A stretch of DNA of 64,000 nucleotides from JAVDCA01 sp963819385 (GCA_963819385.1 CAWFVV010000002.1:434001-498000), one strand, 5' to 3'; positions 45,288 to 54,835 are shown, counted from the stretch's first letter. Notes: generated by a model not told the origin, from the sequence alone. Numbers and translations: made by a program.

Positions 45288-45608
45288 TTAAAGTCCTTTC
45301 GACTTGAATATCTTGGCGAGATAGGCGTTGCTAGCATCGACCATCCGGTCGTTTTCAGCCGGGCTCAGATACTTGGTGGAGTATTTTTCCATCTTCGTCA
45401 TGATGCCGTTCTGAGCGTCGATCTGTTTGATGAAAATGCGCGTATCGCAAACCATTTCTTGTTGCTTCGGCGCGAGTGCCGAAAATTCGCGTGGCGTGAG
45501 ATGAGATGGCGACGCGGCAAGCGCCTTGACGTCGTTGTCTGACAGATCGCATGCTTGACACGCCGTAGAAAACATTATGGCCGAAGCCGCAAGGAGCGAG
45601 ACTTTCAA
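45288..45608 (-). CDS. Small secreted protein, tandem paralogue B
   Basis: A 106-residue paralogue of the next gene: signal peptide ending CQA, then ALAASPSHLTPREFSALAPKQQEMVCDTRIFIKQIDAQ and EKYSTKYLSPAENDR. I prefer a TTG start at 45608: 'ggagg' lies 7 bp before it, and KVSLLAASAI then aligns with the KNLLFAAIVV start of paralogue A. A GTG at 45617 is the alternative, but its ribosome site would be only one base away. The upstream 330 bp contain a transposase remnant. Confidence 0.65.
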   Translation of the reverse strand: MKVSLLAASAIMFSTACQACDLSDNDVKALAASPSHLTPREFSALAPKQQEMVCDTRIFIKQIDAQNGIMTKMEKYSTKYLSPAENDRMVDASNAYLAKIFKSKGL

Positions 45609-45759
45609 CGGGGCCACCTCCGTCTGGCCAGCAGACTCCAGATTGCCGGCGGTTACGGTGTGATTTTGGACCCGTTTGGCTTTCCAAGCAATACTGAATT
45701 GTGGCCCGATAGCCGCTTCGAGTCACGAGCGGAAATACACAACGCGAGCAGATGTGGTC

Positions 45760-45915
45760 CGCCTCCCCCCGACAGCGGACATGAAAGCAGAGCGGTGTCG
45801 GCGCGTGGCAACATGCTACGACAAGCTCGCAACCGACTACCCCGCGTTCATTCAGCGTGCATCGAATACGCCCCTGGCTGCGCTTTAGTGAGTTCACGAC
45901 CGGGCGGGAGAATGT
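45760..45915 (+). mobile_element. IS5-type transposase C-terminal remnant
   Basis: The plus strand reads TADMKAERCRRVATCYDKLATDYPAFIQ, the familiar end of IS5-family transposases (RRVATRYDKLAANYLAFIQ), and then, after a frame change, PWLRFSEFTT, matching the usual LWLRFNESTT tail. Only about 50 codons remain, with no inverted repeats found. It shows that an insertion sequence once sat next to the small secreted pair. The rest of the 45618-45946 gap shows nothing else. Confidence 0.6.
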
Positions 45916-45946
45916 ATGATCGCGCTCCATTTCAGCGAGGTTCGCC

Positions 45947-46750
45947 ATGCGTCTCAAGGACAAGGTCGCCATCGTGGTCGGCGCCGGGCAGTCGCCGGGC
46001 GAAGGCATGGGCAACGGCCGCGCCACGGTGCTGCGCTTCGCGCAGGAGGGCGCCAAGGTCATGGCGGTCGATAACCGGATTGCGTCCGCCGAGGAGACCG
46101 TCGCGATGGCGCGCCAGTCCGGCGGCGGCGAATGCGTGGCGTTCGAGGCCGACGTCGCCAAGGAGGCGACGCTCGCCGCCATGGTCGAGGTGGCGCGGGC
46201 GCGCTTCGGCCGCATCGATGTGCTTCATTATAATGTCGGCATGAGCATCGCGGGTGGCGATGCCCCGCTTGATCAAATCACCGAAGCCGCATTCGACCGC
46301 ATCTCCACCGTCAACCTGCGCGGCGCCATCATGGCGACCAAGCATGTGCTGCCGGTGATGCGGGCGCAGCGCGCGGGCGTCGTCATCATGATCTCGTCGG
46401 TCGCGGCCTGGGAGCTTTATCCCAACGTCGCCTACAAGGCGACCAAGGCCGCGATGATCGCCTTCACGCAGCAGGTCGCGATCCAGAACGCCGAATTCGG
46501 CGTGCGCGCCAACGTGATCCTGCCCGGGCTGATGGACACGCCGATGGCGGTCGACACCCGCGCCCGCGCGAGCGGCAAGAGCCGTGCCGAGGTCGCGGCC
46601 GGCCGCGACGCGCGCGTGCCGCTGCGCCACAAGATGGGAACCGCCTGGGACGTCGCCAACGCGGCGCTGTTTCTCGCTTCCGACGAGGCGAATTTCATCA
46701 CCGGCGTCGCGCTCCCGGTCGACGGCGGGGCGCTCGTGCATATCAATTAG
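45947..46750 (+). CDS. SDR family NAD(P)-dependent oxidoreductase
   Basis: The 267-residue product is a classical short-chain dehydrogenase: nucleotide site VVGAGQSPGEGMG (11-21, more open than the usual TGxxxGxG), catalytic S150/S151, Y163 and K167 (AYKATKAA), and the C-terminal FITGVALPVDGG. D42 after the second strand suggests NAD preference. Start ATG 45947. The substrate is unknown. Confidence 0.9.
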   Translation: MRLKDKVAIVVGAGQSPGEGMGNGRATVLRFAQEGAKVMAVDNRIASAEETVAMARQSGGGECVAFEADVAKEATLAAMVEVARARFGRIDVLHYNVGMSIAGGDAPLDQITEAAFDRISTVNLRGAIMATKHVLPVMRAQRAGVVIMISSVAAWELYPNVAYKATKAAMIAFTQQVAIQNAEFGVRANVILPGLMDTPMAVDTRARASGKSRAEVAAGRDARVPLRHKMGTAWDVANAALFLASDEANFITGVALPVDGGALVHIN

Positions 46751-46759
46751 CGCACGTGA

Positions 46760-47290
46760 TCACGCAGGAACGTAGGTCAGCCTGACCGCGTCCTCGCCAA
46801 TTCGATCGTTGGCCACGAGGCGGAGCGGCGGCCGCGGGCCGGCGAAGAATCGCTTGCCGCGACCAAGCACGACGGGGCGGAAGTAGAGCCGATACTCATC
46901 GATAAGACCAAGATCGGTCAGGCTGCGTGCCAGCTCGGGTCCGGCAACTTCGATCTCCCCGACGAGCCGAGCCTTCAGCCCACGTATCGCCGCCTCGATG
47001 TCTCCCTCGACGAGGCTGGCGTTGGGGCCGACCGATTTCAACGAGCGCGACACGACCCACTTCGGTTGCTTCCGCCACACCGCCGCGAAGTCGCGTTCCT
47101 CCGCGGTCCACTCAGGGCTGTCCTCGTCCCAATAACGCATGACCTCGTACATGCAGCGGCCATACACGCTGCCGGTCAGGTCTCGCACTTGCTCGATGAA
47201 GTGACGAAAGAGCACGGGACCCGGCGCAAATTCCTGGTGGTCGACATAGCCGTCCAGGGACAGGTTCAATCCGTAGACAAGCTTCCCCAT
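46760..47290 (-). CDS. Dihydrofolate reductase-fold (RibD C-terminal) family protein
   Basis: The 176-residue product matches the YyaP/RibD-C type: MGKLVYGLNLSLDGYVD at the start, GRCMYEVMRYWDEDSPEW, VVSRSL and the IDEYRLYFRPVVLGRGKRFF C-terminal strand. These small NADPH-dependent reductases are numerous and mostly uncharacterised. ATG 47290 begins the conserved strand. It is divergent from the TauD-type gene and convergent with the SDR gene, whose stop lies 10 bp away. Confidence 0.9.
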   Translation of the reverse strand: MGKLVYGLNLSLDGYVDHQEFAPGPVLFRHFIEQVRDLTGSVYGRCMYEVMRYWDEDSPEWTAEERDFAAVWRKQPKWVVSRSLKSVGPNASLVEGDIEAAIRGLKARLVGEIEVAGPELARSLTDLGLIDEYRLYFRPVVLGRGKRFFAGPRPPLRLVANDRIGEDAVRLTYVPA

Positions 47291-47392
47291 GCTGCAAATC
47301 TCCACCTTGGATTTCTTCACTGTAACTTGATCTCGGGTCGGGCGAGGCGATCTAGTTTTCGTCACATGCGTCTCGTCACCGAGAGCCGCACC

Positions 47393-48481
47393 ATGACCAG
47401 CACGCTCGCCAAATCACAATCGCCCGTCGCGCCGTCCATGCCGATGAAGCCCATCGATGGGCCTGCGGCGTGGCGCGGATCAGAGCTCAATCCCGCCGAT
47501 TTCACCTATCGATTGACCGATGCCGAGATTGCCGAGATCGACGCGGCGGTCCGCTCGGTCGTCGGCCACGTCGAGCACAGCGCCATCGATCGTCTCAACT
47601 TCGCGCTGCCGCAGTTGGGCCCGTCGCTCACGCGAATGCGCGACGACGATCTCCTGGCCGGACGCGGCTTCGTCGTGCTGCGCGGCGTTCCAGTCGAGCG
47701 CTACAGCATGGAGGAGGCAGCCGCGGCCTTTCTCGGCATCGGCGCCTGGTTCGGCAAGCCGGTCTCGCAGAACGGTAAGGGCCATATCCTCGGCCACGTG
47801 AAGGACCTCGGCCGCAACATCAACGACCCCACCGCGCGCATCTACCAGACGACGCACAAGCAGACCTTCCACACCAACTCGGTCGATATCGTCGGGCTCC
47901 TCTGCCTGAAGACCGCCAAGGCCGGCGGCCTGAGCCGCATCGTCAGCTCGATGCTGCTCTACAACGAGATGTATCGGCGCCGGCCCGATCTCGCCGCGGT
48001 CCTGTTCGGCCCGTTCTGCTTCGACCGCCGCGGCGAAGTCCCGGCCGGCAAGAAGGGCTGGTATGAGACACCGATCTTCCATTGGCACGCGGATCGGCTC
48101 TCGGTGTTCTACGGCAACCGCTATTACATCCAGTCGGCGCAGCGCTTCCCCGAGGCGCCGCGGGTCACCGCGCGGCAGACCGAGGCGCTCGATCTCTTCG
48201 ACACGCTCGCCAACGATCCGGCGAACTATCTCGATATCGAGTTCAAGCCGGGCGACGTCCAGCTCATCCACAACCACGTGATCCTGCACGACCGCACCGA
48301 TTACGAGGATTGGCCGGAGCCGGAGCGCAAGCGCCACCTGCTCCGCCTGTGGCTGTGTCCGCCGAACGGCCGCCCTCTGCCGGCGGTCTTTGCCGACCGT
48401 TACGGCGGCACCGAGGTCGGCAACCGCGGCGGCATCGTGCTCCCCGGCGTCAAGATGATGACGCCGATGGAAGCGTGCTGA
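47393..48481 (+). CDS. TauD/TfdA-family dioxygenase with an altered metal motif
   Basis: The 362-residue product has the family blocks GRGFVVLRGVP, GAWFGKPVSQNGKGHILGHVKDLG, IVGLLCLKTAKAGG and the late LIHNHVILHDRTDYED. The iron site normally reads HTD; here it is H160-T-N162, so the carboxylate ligand is replaced by asparagine. The distal histidine (293-299 region) and arginine 301 are kept. The enzyme may be inactive, use another ligand, or carry a base error (GAC to AAC). ATG 47393 was chosen; ATG 47366 is in frame upstream. Confidence 0.85.
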   Translation: MTSTLAKSQSPVAPSMPMKPIDGPAAWRGSELNPADFTYRLTDAEIAEIDAAVRSVVGHVEHSAIDRLNFALPQLGPSLTRMRDDDLLAGRGFVVLRGVPVERYSMEEAAAAFLGIGAWFGKPVSQNGKGHILGHVKDLGRNINDPTARIYQTTHKQTFHTNSVDIVGLLCLKTAKAGGLSRIVSSMLLYNEMYRRRPDLAAVLFGPFCFDRRGEVPAGKKGWYETPIFHWHADRLSVFYGNRYYIQSAQRFPEAPRVTARQTEALDLFDTLANDPANYLDIEFKPGDVQLIHNHVILHDRTDYEDWPEPERKRHLLRLWLCPPNGRPLPAVFADRYGGTEVGNRGGIVLPGVKMMTPMEAC

Positions 48482-48796
48482 CAAGGCCGGTTCGGCGGGT
48501 GACTGGTTCCGCTTCTGAACCTGACGTTCGCAACCGTGCTCGCCGCGGTGATCGTGCGAAGTTCGGGTTCGCGGTACTAGGCGTGCGCACATAAATCAGT
48601 GCACGATGTCCGCTTTACCGTCGGAAGCGGCAGAAAAGCGGACCTCCGCGCACTGCCGCTTAGGGCCAACAACCGTCTCATGCACTGCAAGAACAAGAAT
48701 CACTTTTGCAATTAGAGCACCGTGAAGTAGCTCGCCTGGACAACGACCGCCCTCGGTATTGTTTCACCGGTGAGCGATCATCGCGGCCCCGAGACC
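48482..48796. other. Intergenic region, nothing recognisable
   Basis: A 315-bp gap between convergent genes, mixed in composition. Short inverted stretches such as 'ccgctttaccgtcggaagcgg' occur near 48609-48629, but no terminator T-run follows. No gene is supported. Confidence 0.4.
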
Positions 48797-49129
48797 CTAT
48801 CGCATCAGCCAGGTCGCGCACTCGTTGAGCCACGATTTTCCTCGTATCGGCGTCGGCTTTTTCGTTTTCTTGTCCGTCGAGAAACGGATCGTTCCCGGCG
48901 CGTTGGTTGCCTCTGCGATCTCTTTCGGATCGTGTGCGTCCGCCGACTTATAGGTGGTTCGGCGCCCGCATTTCGGGCAGGGCACGGCAAACTCTGCCGG
49001 CAGGCGCGGCGCGCCGTCCACTGTAATCTCGTACGAGCAAATCGGACAGGTGACGCGGAGAGAGCCGCTGTTGGTTTGGTTCCGCTTGGAGTTGTACCGA
49101 AAAGGTGCCACGATGCCCTTCTTTCGCAC
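48797..49129 (-). CDS. Small zinc-ribbon hypothetical protein
   Basis: The 110-residue basic product has two cysteine pairs, VTCPICSYEI (CxxC) and VPCPKCGRRT (CxxC), 20 residues apart, making a probable zinc ribbon, followed by a lysine-rich tail (DKKTKKPTPIRGKSW). The start is uncertain: GTG 49129 gives the full length, GTG 49111 has 'aaggg' upstream. Related in style, not in sequence, to the small zinc-ribbon genes at 60270 and 60745. Confidence 0.55.
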   Translation of the reverse strand: MRKKGIVAPFRYNSKRNQTNSGSLRVTCPICSYEITVDGAPRLPAEFAVPCPKCGRRTTYKSADAHDPKEIAEATNAPGTIRFSTDKKTKKPTPIRGKSWLNECATWLMR

Positions 49130-49582
49130 CAGAGGAAGGATTTAGAGATTTGCGGGCACGCGCACGCGCCCCTCAACGTCCGCATCGAGCCGCGAAGTAT
49201 TGAGCTTGCGCAAGGGTCCCGGCGAAAGCCGTGCACGACCGCGATGATGCGGAGGCCGGCGTGTCCCGCACACGGGTCCCACTCAATCAATGTGGTGATT
49301 GATTAGACGATCGCCAATACGCACTCGTGCAATTGCGAAAAATACTGCACGCGGCGCCTTCGAGACTTTGAACACGTATAATAGCGAGTGGGGTGAATTT
49401 AGCCGAAGGCGTAACCCGCCCCATGACTGGCGCCCGCGTTCCCGCAGCGCTGCGACGCAGCCGGACGCGACAAGTTCCTGCGCGGGCCCTATCTGCGCGA
49501 GCACGTGGTCGCGCGTGGCGCCGTGCGCCTTGACGACGTCCTCGCACGTGCTGGGCGAGAGCGGGGAGGAGGCAAGGAAGCC
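49130..49582. other. Gene-poor region with possible recombinase debris
   Basis: The 450-bp gap lies downstream, in minus-strand terms, of the serine recombinase remnant. The minus strand includes a segment reading STCEDVVKAHGATRDHVLAQIG that looks protein-like, but no start, stop or family supports a gene. It could be a degraded accessory gene. Confidence 0.35.
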
Positions 49583-49730
49583 TCAGCCGATCGTCGTTGT
49601 TAGGTCGAGGCGCGGCTTGTCGAGCACCTTGATGAAAGCGCCGTGCGCATGAACGCGCTCGATAATCTGGATTCCGTCGACCATGGATCGCGTGGCGCGG
49701 TCCCATTTGGCGAGTACCAACACGCCGCGC
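49583..49730 (-). pseudogene. Serine recombinase (resolvase) N-domain remnant
   Basis: The minus strand reads RGVLVLAKWDRATRSMVDG, IQIIERVHAHGAFIKV and LDKPRLDLTTTIG, then stops at TGA 49583. This matches the middle of the resolvase catalytic domain (the VAKxDRxxR strand and LDxPxLDLTTPxG segment). The serine-containing N-terminus and the DNA-binding C-terminus are missing. It begins directly at the stop of the GGDEF-EAL gene, so that gene or its insertion removed the front part. Confidence 0.65.
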
Positions 49731-51380
49731 TTAGGCAAGGCGTCGATCGCCGACGGCCTTCGGATTCAAGTTATGGCTCGCAAGAAAGCTCTGAACCTCG
49801 TTTGCCGGCACTGCTTTGCTGAACAAATAGCCTTGCCCCTCCAGGCAACCGTCGGCATTCAATGATGCGAGCTGCTCATCGTTCTCGATGCCTTCGGCGG
49901 TCGTCTCGAGCTCAAATCCAGCGGCCAATCCAAGCACGGCGCGAACTATGGTCGTACTTTCCTGGTCCTTACCGAGACGATCGACGAAGTTGCGATCGAT
50001 TTTGATCCGGTCCAGCTTGAGGGACAGGAGCTGACTGAGCGTCGCGTACCCCGTGCCAAAATCGTCGAGTGCGATGCGCACGCCCGCCTCACGCAGCCGA
50101 TTGGTCACATTTTGTGCAACCGTCATATTATCGACAAGCGCGGTCTCGGTGATCTCAAGCTCGAGTCGCCGCGGGCTGAGTCCGGTCTCGGCCAGGATCG
50201 CAAGTATGCGCAAGCCGATGGCAGGATCGCGCAACTGAACAGCCGAGATGTTGAAGGCGAGCGTCAAGTCCGTCGGCCAAGCGCGAGCATCGAGGCACGC
50301 CTGACGCAACAATTGATCGCCGAGCTTTCCAATAATTCCGATCTCTTCGGCCACAGTGATGAACATGTCCGGCGCGACCCACCCGAATTTATCGCTCTTC
50401 CAGCGCGCCAGTGCCTCGAAACCGACCACTCGCCTGCTTTTCAGCTCCACCACGGGCTGATAGTAGGGAACGATAATCTTGGCGGCGACTGCGGCGCGCA
50501 GCTCACTCTCGATCGCGACCCGGCGTTCCACGTGGGCATCCATCTCGGGCTCGAAAAAGTGGATCCGGGAATGGCCCTCAGCCTTGGCACGATATAACGC
50601 CCTGTCGGCGCGTTGTGCGAGCAGCTCCGGGTTCATGCCGTCCGATGGCGCTATCGCGATTCCGATTCCGACGCCAACCGATGCCGAGATGGGACCGATC
50701 AAGAAGGGTTCAGCGGCGGCCGCCGTTATGCGTCGCGCCAGCGCGGTCAACCCATCGAGAGACACAATATTCGGGACGATGATGGCAAATTCATCACCGC
50801 CAACACGGATGAAGACCGCGCCCGCCCGCATGATTGCGGAAATCCGTCCGGCAAACTCGATTAAAACCTGATCACCTACCGCGTGGCCGTAGGCATCGTT
50901 GACCGATTTGAAGCCATCAAGGTCAAGCATCAGCACCCCCGACCGAGAGTCGGCGGTTGTCGTCAACAGGACTTGATCAAGCGTCTCGACGAAAAAGCGG
51001 CGGTTGGGAAGTCCCGTCAAAGGATCATGCCGCGACAGCTTTCTGGCATCCAATTCTGCGCTGCGGCGCGCCTTCATCTCGACCGCCAAATCCCGTATCC
51101 GACGATAGCTGAAGATGGCAAATCCGATGCTCAAGGCAAAAACGACGAAGATCAGATTATCGACCTCCCATTCTTGGTAATCCATTCCAAACTGAAACAG
51201 GCGGGGTGCAAGATCGTAGTAGTATTCGACGGAAAACGTGATGCCGCCGACAATGGAAATGATGATGGCGTCCAATGTCGCCGGACGAAGCGAAGCAACG
51301 TGACTCCTGGTCCGGCCCATGAGCTGGCCGATATGGTGCATCAGCGCTCGGACAATCGGTGTGCCGTCAATCGAATGCAT
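49731..51380 (-). CDS. Membrane-anchored GGDEF-EAL protein
   Basis: The 549-residue protein has two membrane segments (about 36-52 and 74-92), a GGDEF domain with the intact GGDEF at 194-198 and an EAL domain (FEALARW, E322; DDFGTGYATLS; KIDRNFVD; AEGIEND). An RxxD inhibitory site before GGDEF is absent (RAGA). It could make or break c-di-GMP; intact motifs in both domains leave the net activity open. ATG 51380 starts it. A recombinase remnant abuts its stop. Confidence 0.9.
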   Translation of the reverse strand: MHSIDGTPIVRALMHHIGQLMGRTRSHVASLRPATLDAIIISIVGGITFSVEYYYDLAPRLFQFGMDYQEWEVDNLIFVVFALSIGFAIFSYRRIRDLAVEMKARRSAELDARKLSRHDPLTGLPNRRFFVETLDQVLLTTTADSRSGVLMLDLDGFKSVNDAYGHAVGDQVLIEFAGRISAIMRAGAVFIRVGGDEFAIIVPNIVSLDGLTALARRITAAAAEPFLIGPISASVGVGIGIAIAPSDGMNPELLAQRADRALYRAKAEGHSRIHFFEPEMDAHVERRVAIESELRAAVAAKIIVPYYQPVVELKSRRVVGFEALARWKSDKFGWVAPDMFITVAEEIGIIGKLGDQLLRQACLDARAWPTDLTLAFNISAVQLRDPAIGLRILAILAETGLSPRRLELEITETALVDNMTVAQNVTNRLREAGVRIALDDFGTGYATLSQLLSLKLDRIKIDRNFVDRLGKDQESTTIVRAVLGLAAGFELETTAEGIENDEQLASLNADGCLEGQGYLFSKAVPANEVQSFLASHNLNPKAVGDRRLA

Positions 51381-51640
51381 CTTTCCTTGCCTATCTCGTC
51401 GTCAGGACATTACCCAATCGCTTGGCGGCGGCAGACGTTAAGTTGGCGCGATCCCGCTGGATATGCCGTTCGTGCCCAAAAAACCACAACCGAGTAGGCG
51501 CATTTACGTTCGACAAGGAGCGTACGTTTACATCTGTCCAACGGTAAAGTGTCTCACGACGACTGGTAGGTTGGCCAACGATGGAGAGAGAACGTTGCTT
51601 TACTTCGCGAGCGTGGCGGCCAACTGGAGCGGTTTATTCC

Positions 51641-54469
51641 TTATGCTTGGGCCCGTTCGAAAATCTCGGATCGATCGGCGAGAAATGATGACGCAACCGC
51701 CTTGACGCCGCGGTCGGGCGAGGCAAGCATTTTGATCGTCTCGGCAGCGGATCTCGGACGGCTGAAGAGAAAACCCTGGGCTTCGGTGCATCCCTCGGTT
51801 CTCAGCACGTCGAGCTGGTTTTGCGCCTCCACCCCTTCGGCGGTCGTGACGATGCCGAGACTGCGACCAAGGCTGACGACCGAGCACAGGATCGCGAGAC
51901 TGTCCTTGTTGTTCGACAGGTCGCGAATGAACGACTGATCGATCTTGATCTTGTCGAACGGAAAGCTGCGGAGATAACCGAGCGATGAATATCCGGTTCC
52001 GAAATCGTCCAGTGCGATTCGGATGCCGAGCTTCTTGAGCCGGTGCAGCAAGGCTACCGTCAATTCGCTGTCTTGCATCAGGACCAGCTCGGTGATCTCG
52101 AGCTCCAGCCTGCTGGCCGGCAAGCCAGACGTCTCGAGCGCGTCCACGACGATGCCGATGAAGTCCGCGCTCTTGAACTGGACCGGCGAAACGTTGACCG
52201 CCACCGAGCATCCGCCTGGCCATCCGGCGGCCTCGGTGCAAGCGGTCCGCAGCACCCACTCCCCGATCGAATTGATGAGCCCGGTTTTTTCGGCGATCGC
52301 AATGAACTCGAGTGGTGGCACCAGGCCGCGTTCGGGCTGGTGCCAGCGGATCAGCGCCTCGCAGGAGGACACCTTTCCGGTCTTCAGATTGAAGATCGGC
52401 TGATAGTCGAGCGAGAACTCCTGGTTTTCCAGCGCGACGCGGAGATCGGCCTCGAGCGCGCGCCGCTCCCGCATGCGGGCGTCCATCCTGGCCTCGAAGA
52501 ACCGGTAGGTGCTGCCGCCGTCCGCCTTGGAGCGGTAGAGCGCCAGATCCGCGTTCTTCATCAGGCGATCCGGCTCGGCCCCGTCCCCCGGCGCGATCGC
52601 GATGCCGATGCTCGTTCCCACCACAACCTGATGGCCGTCGAGCTGGCATGGCGCATTGACTGCGGCGATCAGGCGGGCCGCGAGCGCGGTGACGTCCGCC
52701 GGATCGTCGAATTCCACCTGCACGATCGCAAACTCGTCTCCGCCCAGCCGTGCGATGATGTCGGTGTCGCGGATGCAGCCGCGCATGCGATCGGCCACCG
52801 CCTGCAGCAGCTTGTCTCCGATCGGATGTCCGAGCGAATCGTTCACGCTCTTGAAGCCATCGAGGTCCAGGCTGAAGACCGCGAAGGTTCCGTCAAGCGG
52901 CGCGCGGTCGAGCAGCGCATCCATCCTCTTGTAGAAGGCCATCCGGTTCGGCAGATCGGTCAGCGCATCGTAGTGCGCCATGTGCGCGATCTTCTCCTCG
53001 GTGCGGCGATTCTCGGTGATGTCCTCGAACGTGGCGACGAGACCCCCATCCCGCATCGGCGCACATGATGCCGAGAAGGTGCGTTCGTCAGTTCTCTCGA
53101 AGACGATCTTTCCAGCTTTGCGACGCTCCACGATTTCCTTCAGCTCGCTGACGATCTGGGTCTGGTTCTTTTCCGTCACGTTGGTCAATTCGTGAGCGAT
53201 CTGCATCGATCGGGCAATTGTCGTCCCCGCTGCCAGGGCGGTCCACTTTTCCCACGGCATGCCGAACAATTCCGCAAAGCGCCGGTTCGAAGTGACCAGC
53301 TCGCCGACGCGGTTGTACATCAGCAGCCCCTGCGCCATGTTGTTCAACGCCGCGTCGAACCGCACATTCTGCTTCTCGAACCGGTCGTTCACGGTCTCGA
53401 TCCTGCGGGCATAGCGACGCATCGCCCAGACGAACGAGGTCAAGCCGCCGGTGAGCACCAGCCCGCATAACAGCACGATCCATGAGCCTTTGCGCGGAGC
53501 CACCAGGAGTCCCAGGTCGTCTGACGCCACCACCAGGGTCCACTGGACATCGCCGAACTTGAGCGCGAATGTGCGGTGCAGGCCCGCGGCCAGCTGTTGC
53601 TGTGACGCCGCCGCGATCGGTCCGGTACCGAGACGCGATTGGGCGTAGATCGAGGGTGCGTCGGCGGCCGCACCCGGCGCGAACACGTAGAGCCGCCCCG
53701 GCGACTTGACCCCGGACGTGATGGTCTCGATCATCACGCCGGTCTGGAATACGCCCAGAATGACGCCGAGCAGATTGCGGCGCCGGTCCTCCACCGTCTC
53801 GTGCGGCAAGCCGCGGGTATAGACTGGCACCCCCGCCCAGAATCCACGCCGATCGCCTTCCCCTGTGCGAAGCAGGAGCGGTGGCGAAGCCGACAGCGCG
53901 CCGCTATCCCGGATGTGGTTGAGCGTGCGCTCTCGTGCGCCGCCGTCGTTGAGGTCGAGCCCATAAACGGGGGAGTTCCGCGCGTCCGTCGAGTAGAATT
54001 TCGGGAAGTACTCGTCGCGTTGCGGGGATACCGGCAGGCTCCCTCCCGGACCAACGGTGCGGATGTGGAAGTCGGGCACGCCGTCGCGAACCGCCGCGCG
54101 TTCATATGCGGCGCGCTCATCGCGCCCGACGCGGGGAAACCATGCGATGTTGAGGATCGCCCCATGGCGGTCGATGAACGATCTTGTAAAAGTCTCGAAT
54201 TGCCCGCGGGAGACATCGTTGGGCGATGAATTGAACAGCGCGCCCACCGCGTAAAGATCGTCGCGGTAGTCGTCGATACCGTTCTGCAGGTTGAACGCCA
54301 GATTGTTGGAGCGGCCGGAAAACTCCGCCACGAATGTGCGGGTCTCCGAGGCGGCGGTCAGAGACCAGACCGCAACCGAGACGATCACCCCCACGATCCC
54401 GATGACAATGACCGGGGCATGGTGCTTGATTCCGCGGCGCCCTTGACTCGGATTGAACGACTCCTCCAT
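51641..54469 (-). CDS. CHASE-PAS-GGDEF-EAL signalling protein
   Basis: The 942-residue protein runs: membrane helix (19-40), periplasmic CHASE domain (about 50-310; AILNIAWFPRVGRDERAAYERAAVRDGVPDFHI), second helix (329-350), PAS-like sensor (370-485), GGDEF at 576-580 with an RDTD inhibitory site just before, and EAL (E704 in CEALIRW; DDFGTGYSSLGYL; AEGVEAQ). CHASE binds extracellular small ligands. It lies 261 bp upstream of another GGDEF-EAL gene in the same orientation, so the two form a local c-di-GMP hub. Start ATG 54469. Confidence 0.92.
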   Translation of the reverse strand: MEESFNPSQGRRGIKHHAPVIVIGIVGVIVSVAVWSLTAASETRTFVAEFSGRSNNLAFNLQNGIDDYRDDLYAVGALFNSSPNDVSRGQFETFTRSFIDRHGAILNIAWFPRVGRDERAAYERAAVRDGVPDFHIRTVGPGGSLPVSPQRDEYFPKFYSTDARNSPVYGLDLNDGGARERTLNHIRDSGALSASPPLLLRTGEGDRRGFWAGVPVYTRGLPHETVEDRRRNLLGVILGVFQTGVMIETITSGVKSPGRLYVFAPGAAADAPSIYAQSRLGTGPIAAASQQQLAAGLHRTFALKFGDVQWTLVVASDDLGLLVAPRKGSWIVLLCGLVLTGGLTSFVWAMRRYARRIETVNDRFEKQNVRFDAALNNMAQGLLMYNRVGELVTSNRRFAELFGMPWEKWTALAAGTTIARSMQIAHELTNVTEKNQTQIVSELKEIVERRKAGKIVFERTDERTFSASCAPMRDGGLVATFEDITENRRTEEKIAHMAHYDALTDLPNRMAFYKRMDALLDRAPLDGTFAVFSLDLDGFKSVNDSLGHPIGDKLLQAVADRMRGCIRDTDIIARLGGDEFAIVQVEFDDPADVTALAARLIAAVNAPCQLDGHQVVVGTSIGIAIAPGDGAEPDRLMKNADLALYRSKADGGSTYRFFEARMDARMRERRALEADLRVALENQEFSLDYQPIFNLKTGKVSSCEALIRWHQPERGLVPPLEFIAIAEKTGLINSIGEWVLRTACTEAAGWPGGCSVAVNVSPVQFKSADFIGIVVDALETSGLPASRLELEITELVLMQDSELTVALLHRLKKLGIRIALDDFGTGYSSLGYLRSFPFDKIKIDQSFIRDLSNNKDSLAILCSVVSLGRSLGIVTTAEGVEAQNQLDVLRTEGCTEAQGFLFSRPRSAAETIKMLASPDRGVKAVASSFLADRSEIFERAQA

Positions 54470-54626
54470 GGCGCTGTCCTGTGTTGGGCTGACGCCTCCT
54501 GGTTGTTCGGCGATCGCCCTGCAAGCTACATCGTCACGACAACGGCTTTATGCGACCGCGGGATCGGCCGGACACTTCGGAATTCCATGTCGTATTCCTG
54601 GTGATGTTGTTTTTGGTTAGCAATCG

Positions 54627-54835
54627 ATGAATTTTCGCGTCTCATTGAAACTTGTTCCGACGCCTTGGGCGCAGCACATCGTCAGCGTGCCGCCTGTCCT
54701 AATCGCCAGTACCAACACCGTGGATTACATCTGCGGCGACTGCGGCGGGGTGCTGATGCAGCGGAACAGGGGCAGGTCCACAATCTCGTCGTCCATTGCA
54801 CGGAATGCGGCTTGTACAATGCAACCGATGCATAA
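54627..54835 (+). pseudogene. Small zinc-ribbon gene, copy 1 (one-base deletion)
   Basis: ATG 54627 reads MNFRVSLKLVPTPWAQHIV and NTVDYICGDCGGVLM, nearly the same as the gene at 60270. After 54760 one base is missing (gcagcg for gcacgcg); restoring it continues EQGQVHNLVVHCTECGLYN to TAA 54835. DNA identity with the 60270 copy is about nine bases in ten by eye over the first 150 bp. The start region differs from the other two copies. It is probably inactive unless the deletion is a sequence error. Confidence 0.7.
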
